Assembly: GCA_026193435.1 (NCBI GenBank)
Contig: JAPHUN010000235.1
Span: 1 to 6,322, forward strand
Direction of reading: 5' to 3'
Length of the DNA stretch: 6,322 nt
Source: Chlorobium sp.
Lineage (GTDB): Bacteria; Bacteroidota; Chlorobiia; Chlorobiales; Chlorobiaceae
The translations under genes and the position numbers were made by a program. This document shows, one piece after another, positions 1 through 6,289 of this stretch (its first letter is position 1; each line of letters opens with the position of its first letter). Below the pieces are notes generated by a model. It worked only from the letters and a program-made list of their open reading frames with translations, did not search any database and was not told where the DNA came from.

Positions 1-293
1 AGGAGACGGTTTTCCTCGTCAATCTCAACGAGAGCTCTCGCAATAGCAAGACTTACCGCACCTGCCTGACCGCTCATGCCGCCGCCGCGAACATTGAGTT
101 TGACGGTGAACTCATCCTGTTTTCCTGAAAGTATAAGGGGCTTGAGCGCCTCATTCCTTCTGTACTCGTCTTTAAAGTAATCCTCTACCGGCAGCTTGTT
201 GACCGTAACCGAACCCTTGCCCGGCACAAGAAAAGCCCTTGCAACCGAGGTTTTTCTGCGGCCAACCGCATTGACAGTCTCTTTCATCGCCAT
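1..293 (-). CDS. rpsI: Small ribosomal subunit protein S9 (uS9), partial, C-terminus beyond the window
   Basis: S9 is a small-subunit ribosomal protein whose C-terminal tail reaches toward the P-site tRNA. I translated 97 codons by hand; the last roughly 30 residues of a usual S9 of about 130 lie outside the window. Visible landmarks are the N-terminal [10 protein letters not shown] block (residues 10-19), NKLPVEDYF (32-40), and the S9 family signature [19 protein letters not shown] (70-88). Two in-frame ATGs compete, at 293 and 287. The shorter form would begin [12 protein letters not shown], which resembles S9 starts I know from green sulfur bacteria; neither start has a Shine-Dalgarno sequence, so the longer one is given. 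The gene follows rplM by 8 bases and is surely cotranscribed with it, the widely conserved L13-S9 pair. No frameshift is seen in the visible part. Confidence 0.95.
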   Translation of the reverse strand, partial: MAMKETVNAVGRRKTSVARAFLVPGKGSVTVNKLPVEDYFKDEYRRNEALKPLILSGKQDEFTVKLNVRGGGMSGQAGAVSLAIARALVEIDEENRL

Positions 294-301
294 TATATAT
301 T

Positions 302-754
302 TTATTGGTTAACCTTCATTTCAACAGGACTCTGAGACACATGCGGATGCTCCGGACCTGCGTAGACCTTGAGTTTCTTGAAAAGCGCTCTTCCGAGATT
401 ATTGTGCGGCAACATACCCCATACAGCTTTCTCGATAACCTTTTCAGGTTTTTTCCGGAGCATGTCCTTGAGGTTGTCTATTTTCACGCCGCCGGGATAA
501 TTTGAATGGGAGAAATAGGTCTTCTGATCCAGCTTCTTGCCGCTCAAACCGATTTTACCGGCGTTTGTCACAATAACGAAATCACCCGTATCGACATGGG
601 GTGTGAACTGCGGTTTGTGTTTTCCGCGCAGAATCGTCGCGATTTCACTGGCAAGACGGCCCAGCACTTTGCCTTCTGCGTCAACGACATACCATTTTCG
701 TTCTACTTCACCTGGTTTTGCCGAATATGTCTTGAAACTTATCGTCTTACTCAT
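302..754 (-). CDS. rplM: Large ribosomal subunit protein L13 (uL13)
   Basis: L13 is an early-assembling protein of the 50S subunit that binds 23S rRNA. The 150-residue product is near the normal family length (about 142-150). It contains the L13 core from [18 protein letters not shown] (19-36), the [18 protein letters not shown] block (43-60), and the family signature region [18 protein letters not shown] (111-128) followed by [15 protein letters not shown]. The ATG at 754 is preceded on the coding strand by ACGAGG with no spacer, too close to act as a normal Shine-Dalgarno. It is first in a two-gene unit with rpsI. In E. coli this operon is controlled by L13 itself; here the leader predicted from the promoter at 790-818 is only about 28 bases, leaving little room for a structured regulatory leader. 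Nothing abnormal in the protein. Confidence 0.97.
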   Translation of the reverse strand: MSKTISFKTYSAKPGEVERKWYVVDAEGKVLGRLASEIATILRGKHKPQFTPHVDTGDFVIVTNAGKIGLSGKKLDQKTYFSHSNYPGGVKIDNLKDMLRKKPEKVIEKAVWGMLPHNNLGRALFKKLKVYAGPEHPHVSQSPVEMKVNQ

Positions 755-789
755 CCTCGTACGTTTTTTATAGAGTACATTTCCAAAAA

Positions 790-818
790 ATTATGTCTGG
801 CAATGTAATTTATTTCAA
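790..818 (-). promoter_or_regulatory. Sigma-70-type promoter for rplM-rpsI
   Basis: On the minus strand a -35 box TTGAAA (plus-strand positions 813-818) and a -10 box CATAAT (790-795) are separated by exactly 17 bases. Each box differs from the E. coli consensus at one position. Transcription would begin near 783, giving a leader of about 28 bases before the rplM ATG at 754. It lies in the divergent spacer at the right distance for a strongly expressed ribosomal operon. The start site is predicted, not measured. Confidence 0.65.
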
Positions 819-920
819 ATAATTCTACAAACAATTATACCTTCCTAAATCAGGTATCCGCTATCGGGATATCTCCGGGGGCCTTGCGAAAACCATTCAG
901 CTGTTCCCTGTTCGGCAGTT

Positions 921-955
921 TTTGACTTTTCACTTTTGAATTTTGACTTTTCCAT
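921..955. repeat. Five tandem heptamers, TTTGACT type, abutting der
   Basis: Five consecutive 7 bp units read TTTGACT, TTTCACT, TTTGAAT, TTTGACT and TTTCCAT. The array ends 8 bases before the der ATG at 964. Units 1 and 4 are identical; the others differ by one or two bases. Three units contain TTGACT or TTGAAT, resembling a -35 box, but no -10 box lies at the right distance, so a promoter role is unsupported. The rest of the 755-963 divergent spacer holds the rplM promoter and no ORF or RNA gene that I can recognise. Confidence 0.7.
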
Positions 956-963
956 TGTACACC

Positions 964-2271
964 ATGAAACCTCTTGTGGCTCTTGTCGGCCGGCCGAATG
1001 TCGGAAAATCAACGCTGTTCAACCGCATATCCCGCAGTAAAAGCGCTATCACGGACAGCACACCCGGCGTGACCAGGGATCGCCATATCGCCTCTGCCGA
1101 ATGGCAGGGGAGGAAATTCATGGTCATGGATACCGGAGGATACTGCCATGACAAGGACAGCCTCAACCGGGCTATGATGGAGCAGACTCTTGCTGCCATA
1201 GCGGAAGCTGATGTCATCCTTTTCATGGTAGACGTTCGCTCCGGACTGACCTACCTCGATCTTGACATGAGCAGAATGCTGAAAAAAAATTTTCGGGACA
1301 AACCTGTCTATCTGGTGGTAAACAAGGTGGAGACACGGCAGCTTGCTTTTGAAGGTGAGGAGTTTCGTCGTACAGGCCTGACTGAACCCTGGTTTATTTC
1401 CGCTCGTGAAGGTAACGGGGTAGCCGACCTTCTTGATGAAGTTGTCGCGTCTTTCCCTGATGAAACAACCGAAGAAGAGGATACAGCAATCAAACTCGCA
1501 ATCATCGGACGCCCGAATGTCGGAAAATCGAGCTTCGTCAATGCCCTCCTGGGAACCAACCGCCATATCGTTTCAGACATACCCGGAACGACCAGAGACG
1601 CTATAGACAGCCGTTTGAAGCGCAACGGAAAAGAAGTGTTACTGATCGATACCGCCGGATTGCGTAAAAGAACCAAAATCGACAGGGGGATCGAGTTCTA
1701 CAGCTCCGTGCGCACTGACAAGTCCATAGAACGTTGCGACGTTGCGCTTCTTCTGATCGATGCGGAACAGGGTCTGGAAAAGCAGGATATTAAAATCATT
1801 CAGATGGCGACTGAAAAGAGAAAAGGCATCGTGATTCTTGTCAACAAATGGGATCTTATCGAAAAAGAAACAAATACGAGCAAACAGTACAGCGACAGGA
1901 TATACGACCAGATCGGCAATCTTTCATGGATTCCTGTTCTCTTCATTTCCGCACTGACGAAAAAGAACCTGTACAGAGCTATTGATACAGCTCTTGAAAC
2001 AGGCCAAAACCGTCAGAAAAAAATCAGCACCAGCGAACTCAACCGGTTCCTGCAGCAGGTGCTCTCGGAACTCACCCCCTCCACGAAATCAGGCAGGGAG
2101 CTCAAAATAAAATATGTGACGCAGATCGGGGCGCACTACCCTGTATTTGCATTTTTCTGCAACAACACTGACCTTATTCAGAGCAATTACAAACGATTTC
2201 TCGAAAAACGCCTCAGACAGACCTTTGATTTCACCGGAGTTCCCGTATCGTTCAGATATAGAAAGAAATAG
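964..2271 (+). CDS. der: Ribosome assembly GTPase Der (EngA), double GTPase
   Basis: Der is an essential cytoplasmic GTPase that binds the maturing 50S subunit. The 435-residue product has the family architecture of two GTPase domains and a KH-like C-terminal domain. Domain 1: G1 GRPNVGKS (9-16), G2 within TPGVTRDR, G3 DTGG (56-59), G4 NKVE (120-123), G5 SAR (146-148). Domain 2: G1 GRPNVGKS (182-189), G2 in PGTTRD, G3 DTAG (229-232), G4 NKWD (294-297), G5 SAL (329-331). The KH-like part covers about 355-435. An acidic linker EETTEEED-like stretch (about 166-173) joins the domains. The ATG at 964 is chosen because it starts [16 protein letters not shown] as in relatives; an upstream in-frame TTG at 943 lies inside the heptamer repeat and is unlikely. 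No Shine-Dalgarno precedes it. G4 of domain 1 ends in Glu rather than the usual Asp. It is divergent from rplM and 65 bp upstream of mrp. Confidence 0.97.
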   Translation: MKPLVALVGRPNVGKSTLFNRISRSKSAITDSTPGVTRDRHIASAEWQGRKFMVMDTGGYCHDKDSLNRAMMEQTLAAIAEADVILFMVDVRSGLTYLDLDMSRMLKKNFRDKPVYLVVNKVETRQLAFEGEEFRRTGLTEPWFISAREGNGVADLLDEVVASFPDETTEEEDTAIKLAIIGRPNVGKSSFVNALLGTNRHIVSDIPGTTRDAIDSRLKRNGKEVLLIDTAGLRKRTKIDRGIEFYSSVRTDKSIERCDVALLLIDAEQGLEKQDIKIIQMATEKRKGIVILVNKWDLIEKETNTSKQYSDRIYDQIGNLSWIPVLFISALTKKNLYRAIDTALETGQNRQKKISTSELNRFLQQVLSELTPSTKSGRELKIKYVTQIGAHYPVFAFFCNNTDLIQSNYKRFLEKRLRQTFDFTGVPVSFRYRKK

Positions 2272-2319
2272 CCTGCCGGAGCATCTGCACTATTAACAGT
2301 CACACTCTTTTCAGAACAT

Positions 2320-2335
2320 CTTAACACCCTAACAC
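2320..2335. repeat. Two tandem octamers directly before mrp
   Basis: CTTAACAC followed at once by CCTAACAC, differing at one position and ending one base before the mrp ATG. The array is short and could be chance, but it matches the habit of this window of carrying 7-8 bp tandem units just upstream of genes. The rest of the 65 bp der-mrp spacer shows no convincing terminator or promoter. Confidence 0.35.
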
Positions 2336-2336
2336 G

Positions 2337-3443
2337 ATGACAGCAATAACCGGTACACAGATACTCGAAGCGCTTGAAAACGTCATGGAGCCGGACCTGA
2401 AAAAAGATCTTGTTTCGCTGAACATGATCAAAGACATAGAAGTCGGAACGGATAATTCCGTTTCGTTCAGTGTCGAACTGACAACTCCCGCATGTCCGAT
2501 GAAAGACCATATCAGAAATGCCTGTACGGCAGCCATCCGTGAACACCTGCCTGAAGCGGGCGAGATAACCGTTAATCTGACCTCGAAAGTCACATCAGGC
2601 GGGAGCTGCTCAGGACACGGCGAAAAATCCAACCCGCTTCCGAATGTCAAAAACATCATTGCAGTGGGATCGGGCAAAGGCGGCGTGGGTAAATCGACTA
2701 TCGCGGTCAATCTTGCTGTCAGCCTTGCCCGGTCAGGAGCAAAAGTCGGACTGATCGACGCCGACCTCTACGGGCCGAGTATACCGACCATGTTCGGTCT
2801 TGTCAACAAACGCCCCGAGGTCAGGGACAAATCACTCATACCTCTTGAAAAGTACGGCGTAAAACTCATGTCAATCGGTTTTCTCATTGAAAGTGATAAC
2901 CCTGTGCTGTGGAGAGGCCCTATGGCATCATCCGCGATGAAACAGTTAATCACGGAAGTTGCCTGGGGTGATCTGGACTATCTCATTTTTGATCTCCCGC
3001 CGGGCACCGGGGATATTCAGCTGACTCTTGCTCAAATGCTTCCCGTCTGCGGCGCGGTGATTGTCACGACTCCCCAGAATGTCGCTCTGAGCGATGTGGC
3101 AAAAGCGGTGACCATGTTCAGAAAAGTCAATATTCCGCTTCTCGGTCTCATCGAGAACATGAGTTATTACCTGCTGCCGGACGGCACAAAGGACTATATT
3201 TTCGGTAAGGGCGGAGGAGAAAAATTCGCGAAGGCACAGGGAATAACCCTGCTCGGCAGCATTCCGATCGGCGGGATGGTCCGGGAGGGAGGTGACAGCG
3301 GAAAACCTTTCGTCGTGGAATTTCCGGAAAGTGAGGCCGCAGAGTGCATCACCAGGGCGGCAAGCGAAGTCGCCAGACAGATTTCCATTCGCAATGCGAC
3401 AGCCTCTAACGCTAACTGCTGTTCCCACCACACCGAAGAGTGA
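2337..3443 (+). CDS. mrp: Mrp/NBP35-family P-loop ATPase, iron-sulfur cluster carrier
   Basis: Mrp (ApbC) family proteins are cytoplasmic ATPases that bind and transfer Fe-S clusters to apoproteins. The 368-residue product has an N-terminal MIP18/DUF59 domain (about 6-80, with the typical TPACPMKDHIRNAC segment at 50-63), a linker with CSGHG (91-95), then the MinD-like ATPase domain. Motifs are the deviant Walker A GKGGVGKS (113-120), DADLYGPSIP (141-150), a WRGPM switch block (192-196) and Walker B FDLPPGTGD (218-226), all intact. After ENMS (273-276) most relatives carry a CxxC that holds a bridging cluster; here the segment reads YYLLPDGTKDYIFGKGGG with no cysteine. The C-terminal tail ends NCCSHHTEE (360-368). 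The ATG at 2337 has no Shine-Dalgarno. It probably shares transcription with der, 65 bp upstream, and converges on an Nfu-type gene, another Fe-S protein. Confidence 0.95.
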   Translation: MTAITGTQILEALENVMEPDLKKDLVSLNMIKDIEVGTDNSVSFSVELTTPACPMKDHIRNACTAAIREHLPEAGEITVNLTSKVTSGGSCSGHGEKSNPLPNVKNIIAVGSGKGGVGKSTIAVNLAVSLARSGAKVGLIDADLYGPSIPTMFGLVNKRPEVRDKSLIPLEKYGVKLMSIGFLIESDNPVLWRGPMASSAMKQLITEVAWGDLDYLIFDLPPGTGDIQLTLAQMLPVCGAVIVTTPQNVALSDVAKAVTMFRKVNIPLLGLIENMSYYLLPDGTKDYIFGKGGGEKFAKAQGITLLGSIPIGGMVREGGDSGKPFVVEFPESEAAECITRAASEVARQISIRNATASNANCCSHHTEE

Positions 3444-3455
3444 TTGCTGTGGAGA

Positions 3456-3493
3456 AAACAGAAACCCCGGTGTTAACACCGGGATTTCTGTTT
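3456..3493. terminator. Bidirectional terminator between mrp and the Nfu-type gene
   Basis: A 38 bp palindrome with one mismatched pair (3465/3484). The core CCCGGTGTTAACACCGGG (3466-3483) is a perfect 18 bp palindrome; outer arms AAACAGAAA and TTTCTGTTT (3456-3464 and 3485-3493) pair fully. A GC-rich stem with A arms on one side and T arms on the other gives a hairpin plus U-rich tail on both strands. It lies 12 bases after the mrp stop and 19 bases beyond the end of the converging gene, as expected for a shared terminator. Confidence 0.88.
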
Positions 3494-3512
3494 CAAGCCT
3501 TCTACAATCTCC

Positions 3513-3773
3513 TCAGACCGCCTCAACCCTCGCTATTTCCGGAACAGCTTTTTTGATCGCCTGTTCAACACCGGCACGAAGTGTCAGTGTGCTCATCGGA
3601 CATGATCCGCAAGCTCCAAGCAGCTTGACATCGACAAGCATGTCTTTGGTGATGCCGACAAGCTGGCAATCACCGCCGTCAGCCTGCAGGTAGGGGCGAA
3701 CCTCTTCAAGAGCTTTGATAACGCGGTCGTACAGCGGATCGGTATCAGGCAGATAATCTTTGGTGGTATTCAT
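3513..3773 (-). CDS. Nfu-type (NifU C-terminal domain) Fe-S cluster scaffold protein
   Basis: A small stand-alone NifU C-terminal domain protein of 86 residues. Such proteins bind a [4Fe-4S] cluster at the interface of a dimer and pass it to target enzymes. The sequence shows the domain from LYDRVIKALEEVRPYLQADGGD (14-35) through the cluster-binding LGACGSCPMSTLTL (52-65), with ligands Cys55 and Cys58. An additional Cys36 follows the conserved ADGGD. I chose the ATG at 3773. The open frame continues upstream to an ATG at 3836, but that extension (MILGHAGVSPRG...) is unlike the family and would translate through the ftsK terminator hairpin. A weak purine run AAAGAA precedes the chosen start. 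The gene converges on mrp and follows ftsK on the same strand after 97 bp. It could be named nfu, nfuA-like or nifU-like; the domain call is firm, the symbol is not. Confidence 0.93.
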   Translation of the reverse strand: MNTTKDYLPDTDPLYDRVIKALEEVRPYLQADGGDCQLVGITKDMLVDVKLLGACGSCPMSTLTLRAGVEQAIKKAVPEIARVEAV

Positions 3774-3793
3774 ATTCTTTGTTGTTTGGGTAC

Positions 3794-3824
3794 AAAAAAA
3801 TCCACGCGGGGATACTCCCGCATG
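3794..3824 (-). terminator. Rho-independent terminator downstream of ftsK
   Basis: On the minus strand CATGCGGG (3824-3817) pairs with CCCGCGTG (3810-3803), an 8 bp stem with one G-T wobble, around a 6-base loop. It is followed by GA and then seven T (3800-3794). The hairpin begins 46 bases after the ftsK stop codon. Its T-run ends 20 bases before the Nfu-type start codon, so it also lies in the leader of that gene. The plus strand has no T-run after the hairpin, so termination is one-directional. Confidence 0.8.
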
Positions 3825-3870
3825 ACCTAATATCAAATCTCACGAACAAAAAACAAAATGGTTTTCTGTT

Positions 3871-6165
3871 TTAGTCAAGGTTTCTCAACAGGAGTTCGAG
3901 CGCGTCGTGATTGTCAACAAGCACTTCACGGGCCTTACTTCCATCAGCAGCGCCCACGATACCGCTACTTTCCAGCTGGTCCATAATCCGTGCCGCTCTG
4001 CTGAATCCAAGCTTGAGGCGGCGCTGAAGCAGCGAAACACTTCCCTGCTGGTGCATGACAACGAGATGCGCGGCTTCTTCAAACATGCTGTCCCTTCCGT
4101 CTGTGTCCTGAGCGATACCGTTCTGATAAGCGCCTCCTTTTTCTCTGACATCAGGCTGGGGAAGGTGATAGAAATTTTTCAATCCTGTCTGACTGCCGAT
4201 AAACGAGGTGATCGACTCCACCTCGGAAGCAGAAATGTAGGGACACTGAATGCGTTCAGATTTAGGCTGTGATGCCGACTGATAGAGCATATCGCCATTC
4301 CCAAGCAGCTGCTCGGCACCAGACCCGTCAAGAATGGTACGTGAATCAACCTTGCTGGCAACCTGAAAAGCGATCCTTGCGGGAAAATTCGCCTTGATAA
4401 TTCCGGTAATGACGTCAACGGAAGGACGTTGTGTCGCCACGATAAGATGGATACCTACCGCCCTGGCGAGCTGGGCGATCCTGGTTATCGGTTCCTCGAC
4501 ATCCTTTCCGGCGGTCATCATGAGATCTGCAAGTTCGTCGACGACCACGACAAGATAGGGCAGGGCTTCATCGGGAAGTTTACGGTTTAAATCGGCAATA
4601 TTGCGCACTCCGGCTTTTTCGAGCAGTTCGTAACGCATTTCCATCTCTTTCACGACCGACCGCAATGCGTATATCGCCTTTACCGGATCGGTTATAATCT
4701 GCTCGTCAAGTCCATGAAACTTGACGAGAAAATGATTTTTAAGATTCTGATAATGCAACAGTTCAACCCGTTTCGGATCAATCAGAACAAACTTGACCTT
4801 GTCGGGGCTGCACGCATAGAGGAGACTGGTCAGCATGACATTGATTCCGACCGACTTTCCCGCACCGGTCGCTCCGGCAATCAGGAGGTGCGGCATACTT
4901 GACAGGTCATCGAGACAGACCTCGTTCGAGATGGTTTTACCGAGCACAACCGGAAGCGCCATCCGGTTGTTTTTGAATTTTTCAACCTGCAGAACGGAAC
5001 GCATCCAGACGGTCCTTGGCTTGCCGTGAGGAATTTCCACTCCTACCGCGTTTTTTCCGGGAATGGGCGCGATAATGCGGATTCCTCTTGCCGCCATGGC
5101 CATCGCAAGATCGTTTTCCAGAGCTGTCACCCGGCTCACCTTGACATCAGGAGCCAGTTCAAGTTCAAAGAGCGTTACCCTCGGCCCGACGGTTGCGGAT
5201 ATTCGCACCACCTCGATTTTGTATATACCGAGTTTTTCAAGCAATCGCTTCTTGCTCTCCTCGAGAAGCGCTTCGTCAATATAGTCGTCCTCATCCCGGG
5301 CATGCCGAAGAATATCAACAGAAGGAAAACGATAGACCACCCGGTCTTTTGTTTTTACCTTGAGCTTTCGTTTGTCGAGGTCTGCCTCTTTTTCATGCAC
5401 GCCCTCTCGAATGGAAATCTGCGGTTCCTGTGTATCCGGCTCTTCTGCTTTCACCTCTTCAGCAGATACAACAGGCTGATGCGTCATCTCTTCCGGGACG
5501 GTATGCTGCTGAGGCTCCTCCTCAGGAACGTCACTATCAGCAGGGCCTTCAGAAAGCGGCGCGGCAGGCTTGCGTTTAACAAGTCCTGCAAAGAGAGTTT
5601 TTGCGGCGGTGCCCACGGAGCGCAGTTTCTCAAGGGGATTTTCAACAAAAACCCTGAGAGCGAAAAGAGATGCGGCCACACCAAGTACGGCGAGCAGAAT
5701 CCATGCCCCGGTATACCCGATAACGGTAGAAAAAAACGCCGCGAGCATCCGTCCGACCGCTCCTGCCATGATATCGCCGAAAGGCGCTGTCGTCAAACCG
5801 AACATGGTTGCAATATCGAGAGCGATAAGGACGGCATAGAGCGTAAAAAGCAATGGCAGCTTGAGGCTTCTCCCCAACAACAACGACCAGCTCCAGTAGA
5901 TCGCCGCGAATCCGGGTATGATCGACACATAACCAAGGAAGGATCTGATAAACAATTCAGAAAGACGTGCGCCGAAAATGCCGAAAAGGTTGTGCAGTCC
6001 GGCAGCAGCCTCCATGGCATTGCGTCCGAAAAACTCGTACCATTGCAACGATTCAAGAACCGCCGCGTCATCAGCATGATAGAACAGCAGTGCCCCTATA
6101 TAAAAAAAGGCCACAATACCCAGCGCCACACCCGCTATCTCTTTCTTTATCGTATCCCTGTTCAT
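3871..6165 (-). CDS. ftsK: FtsK/SpoIIIE DNA translocase
   Basis: FtsK is a membrane-anchored hexameric motor at the division septum that pumps chromosomal DNA and helps resolve dimers at dif. The 764-residue product has an N-terminal membrane region with about four or five hydrophobic segments (roughly 10-30, 75-97, 102-122, 131-148, 151-172). An acidic, Pro/Glu-rich linker follows (about 200-265), then the FtsK alpha-beta motor: Walker A GATGAGKS (431-438), LIDPKRVEL (461-469), Walker B VVVVDELADLM (539-549), ATQRPSVDVITG (577-588), and GAEQLLGNGDML (616-627). The C-terminal winged-helix gamma domain (about 695-757) contains SLLQRRLKLGFSRAARIMDQ (711-730) and is complete, so directional DNA recognition is expected. 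The linker is short compared with E. coli FtsK, and the length is typical of most bacteria. The ATG at 6165 is preceded by GAGAGG three or four bases away. A tandem heptamer array lies 31 bases upstream. Confidence 0.97.
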   Translation of the reverse strand: MNRDTIKKEIAGVALGIVAFFYIGALLFYHADDAAVLESLQWYEFFGRNAMEAAAGLHNLFGIFGARLSELFIRSFLGYVSIIPGFAAIYWSWSLLLGRSLKLPLLFTLYAVLIALDIATMFGLTTAPFGDIMAGAVGRMLAAFFSTVIGYTGAWILLAVLGVAASLFALRVFVENPLEKLRSVGTAAKTLFAGLVKRKPAAPLSEGPADSDVPEEEPQQHTVPEEMTHQPVVSAEEVKAEEPDTQEPQISIREGVHEKEADLDKRKLKVKTKDRVVYRFPSVDILRHARDEDDYIDEALLEESKKRLLEKLGIYKIEVVRISATVGPRVTLFELELAPDVKVSRVTALENDLAMAMAARGIRIIAPIPGKNAVGVEIPHGKPRTVWMRSVLQVEKFKNNRMALPVVLGKTISNEVCLDDLSSMPHLLIAGATGAGKSVGINVMLTSLLYACSPDKVKFVLIDPKRVELLHYQNLKNHFLVKFHGLDEQIITDPVKAIYALRSVVKEMEMRYELLEKAGVRNIADLNRKLPDEALPYLVVVVDELADLMMTAGKDVEEPITRIAQLARAVGIHLIVATQRPSVDVITGIIKANFPARIAFQVASKVDSRTILDGSGAEQLLGNGDMLYQSASQPKSERIQCPYISASEVESITSFIGSQTGLKNFYHLPQPDVREKGGAYQNGIAQDTDGRDSMFEEAAHLVVMHQQGSVSLLQRRLKLGFSRAARIMDQLESSGIVGAADGSKAREVLVDNHDALELLLRNLD

Positions 6166-6167
6166 TA

Positions 6168-6175
6168 CCCTCTCT
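6168..6175 (-). promoter_or_regulatory. Possible Shine-Dalgarno of ftsK
   Basis: AGAGAGGG on the minus strand ends two bases before the ATG at 6165. It is the only purine-rich box in the window resembling a Shine-Dalgarno with any spacing; rpsI, der and mrp have none. The spacing is shorter than usual, so its use is uncertain, but it supports this ATG as the start. Confidence 0.4.
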
Positions 6176-6195
6176 TGTTCTGCATGTCGATGTTG

Positions 6196-6244
6196 TTAGT
6201 TCTTAGTTCTTAGTTCTTAGTTCTTAGTTCTTAGTTCTTAGTTC
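6196..6244. repeat. Seven perfect tandem heptamers, TTAGTTC
   Basis: Seven identical copies of TTAGTTC (49 bp) lie just upstream of ftsK, in its likely 5' leader or promoter region. Because 7 is not a multiple of 3, TAG falls in all three plus-strand frames (for example at 6197, 6204 and 6211), and TAA falls in all three minus-strand frames through the complement GAACTAA. The array is therefore closed to translation in six frames. Units are free of mutation, implying recent expansion or ongoing homogenisation. Nothing in the 6166-6322 segment looks like a gene. Confidence 0.97.
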
Positions 6245-6266
6245 TACGGTGAAGATAGTTGAAGCC

Positions 6267-6280
6267 GTGACGAGTGACGA
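6267..6280. repeat. Two tandem heptamers, GTGACGA
   Basis: GTGACGA occurs twice in a row and is followed by one more G. It lies 22 bases from the TTAGTTC array and has the same 7 bp period but an unrelated sequence. Two copies alone are weak evidence; the neighbouring arrays make it more credible. Confidence 0.5.
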
Positions 6281-6289
6281 GAATTAAAA

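Noticed and set aside
853..873. TATCC...GGATA inverted repeat in the rplM-der spacer as an operator
   Set aside because: Five paired bases in a 209 bp spacer are expected by chance, and no known operator matches.
943..963. Upstream TTG start giving Der seven extra residues
   Set aside because: The TTG lies inside the TTTGACT heptamer array, and the extension MTFPLYT has no family counterpart; the ATG at 964 starts exactly where Der proteins usually begin.
1009..1676. Long minus-strand open frames inside der
   Set aside because: They overlap each other and lie wholly within a well-supported gene; none shows a recognisable motif.
2268..2295. AATAG...CTATT inverted repeat across the der stop codon as a terminator
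   Set aside because: Only five AT-rich pairs with a long poorly paired interior and no T-run; it would not terminate transcription.
3774..3836. N-terminal extension of the Nfu-type protein from an ATG at 3836
   Set aside because: The extra 21 residues are encoded across the ftsK terminator hairpin and T-run and do not resemble the family.
3845..3858. Two AACAAAA heptamers just after the ftsK stop codon
   Set aside because: The period is 7, but the sequence is low-complexity A-rich DNA and two copies can easily arise by chance.
5026..6213. A 395-codon open frame on the plus strand opposite the N-terminal half of ftsK
   Set aside because: It is fully antisense to a clear ftsK coding region, its product is basic and low in recognisable domain pattern, and it closes only at the TAG inside the heptamer array. 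It is a composition shadow.
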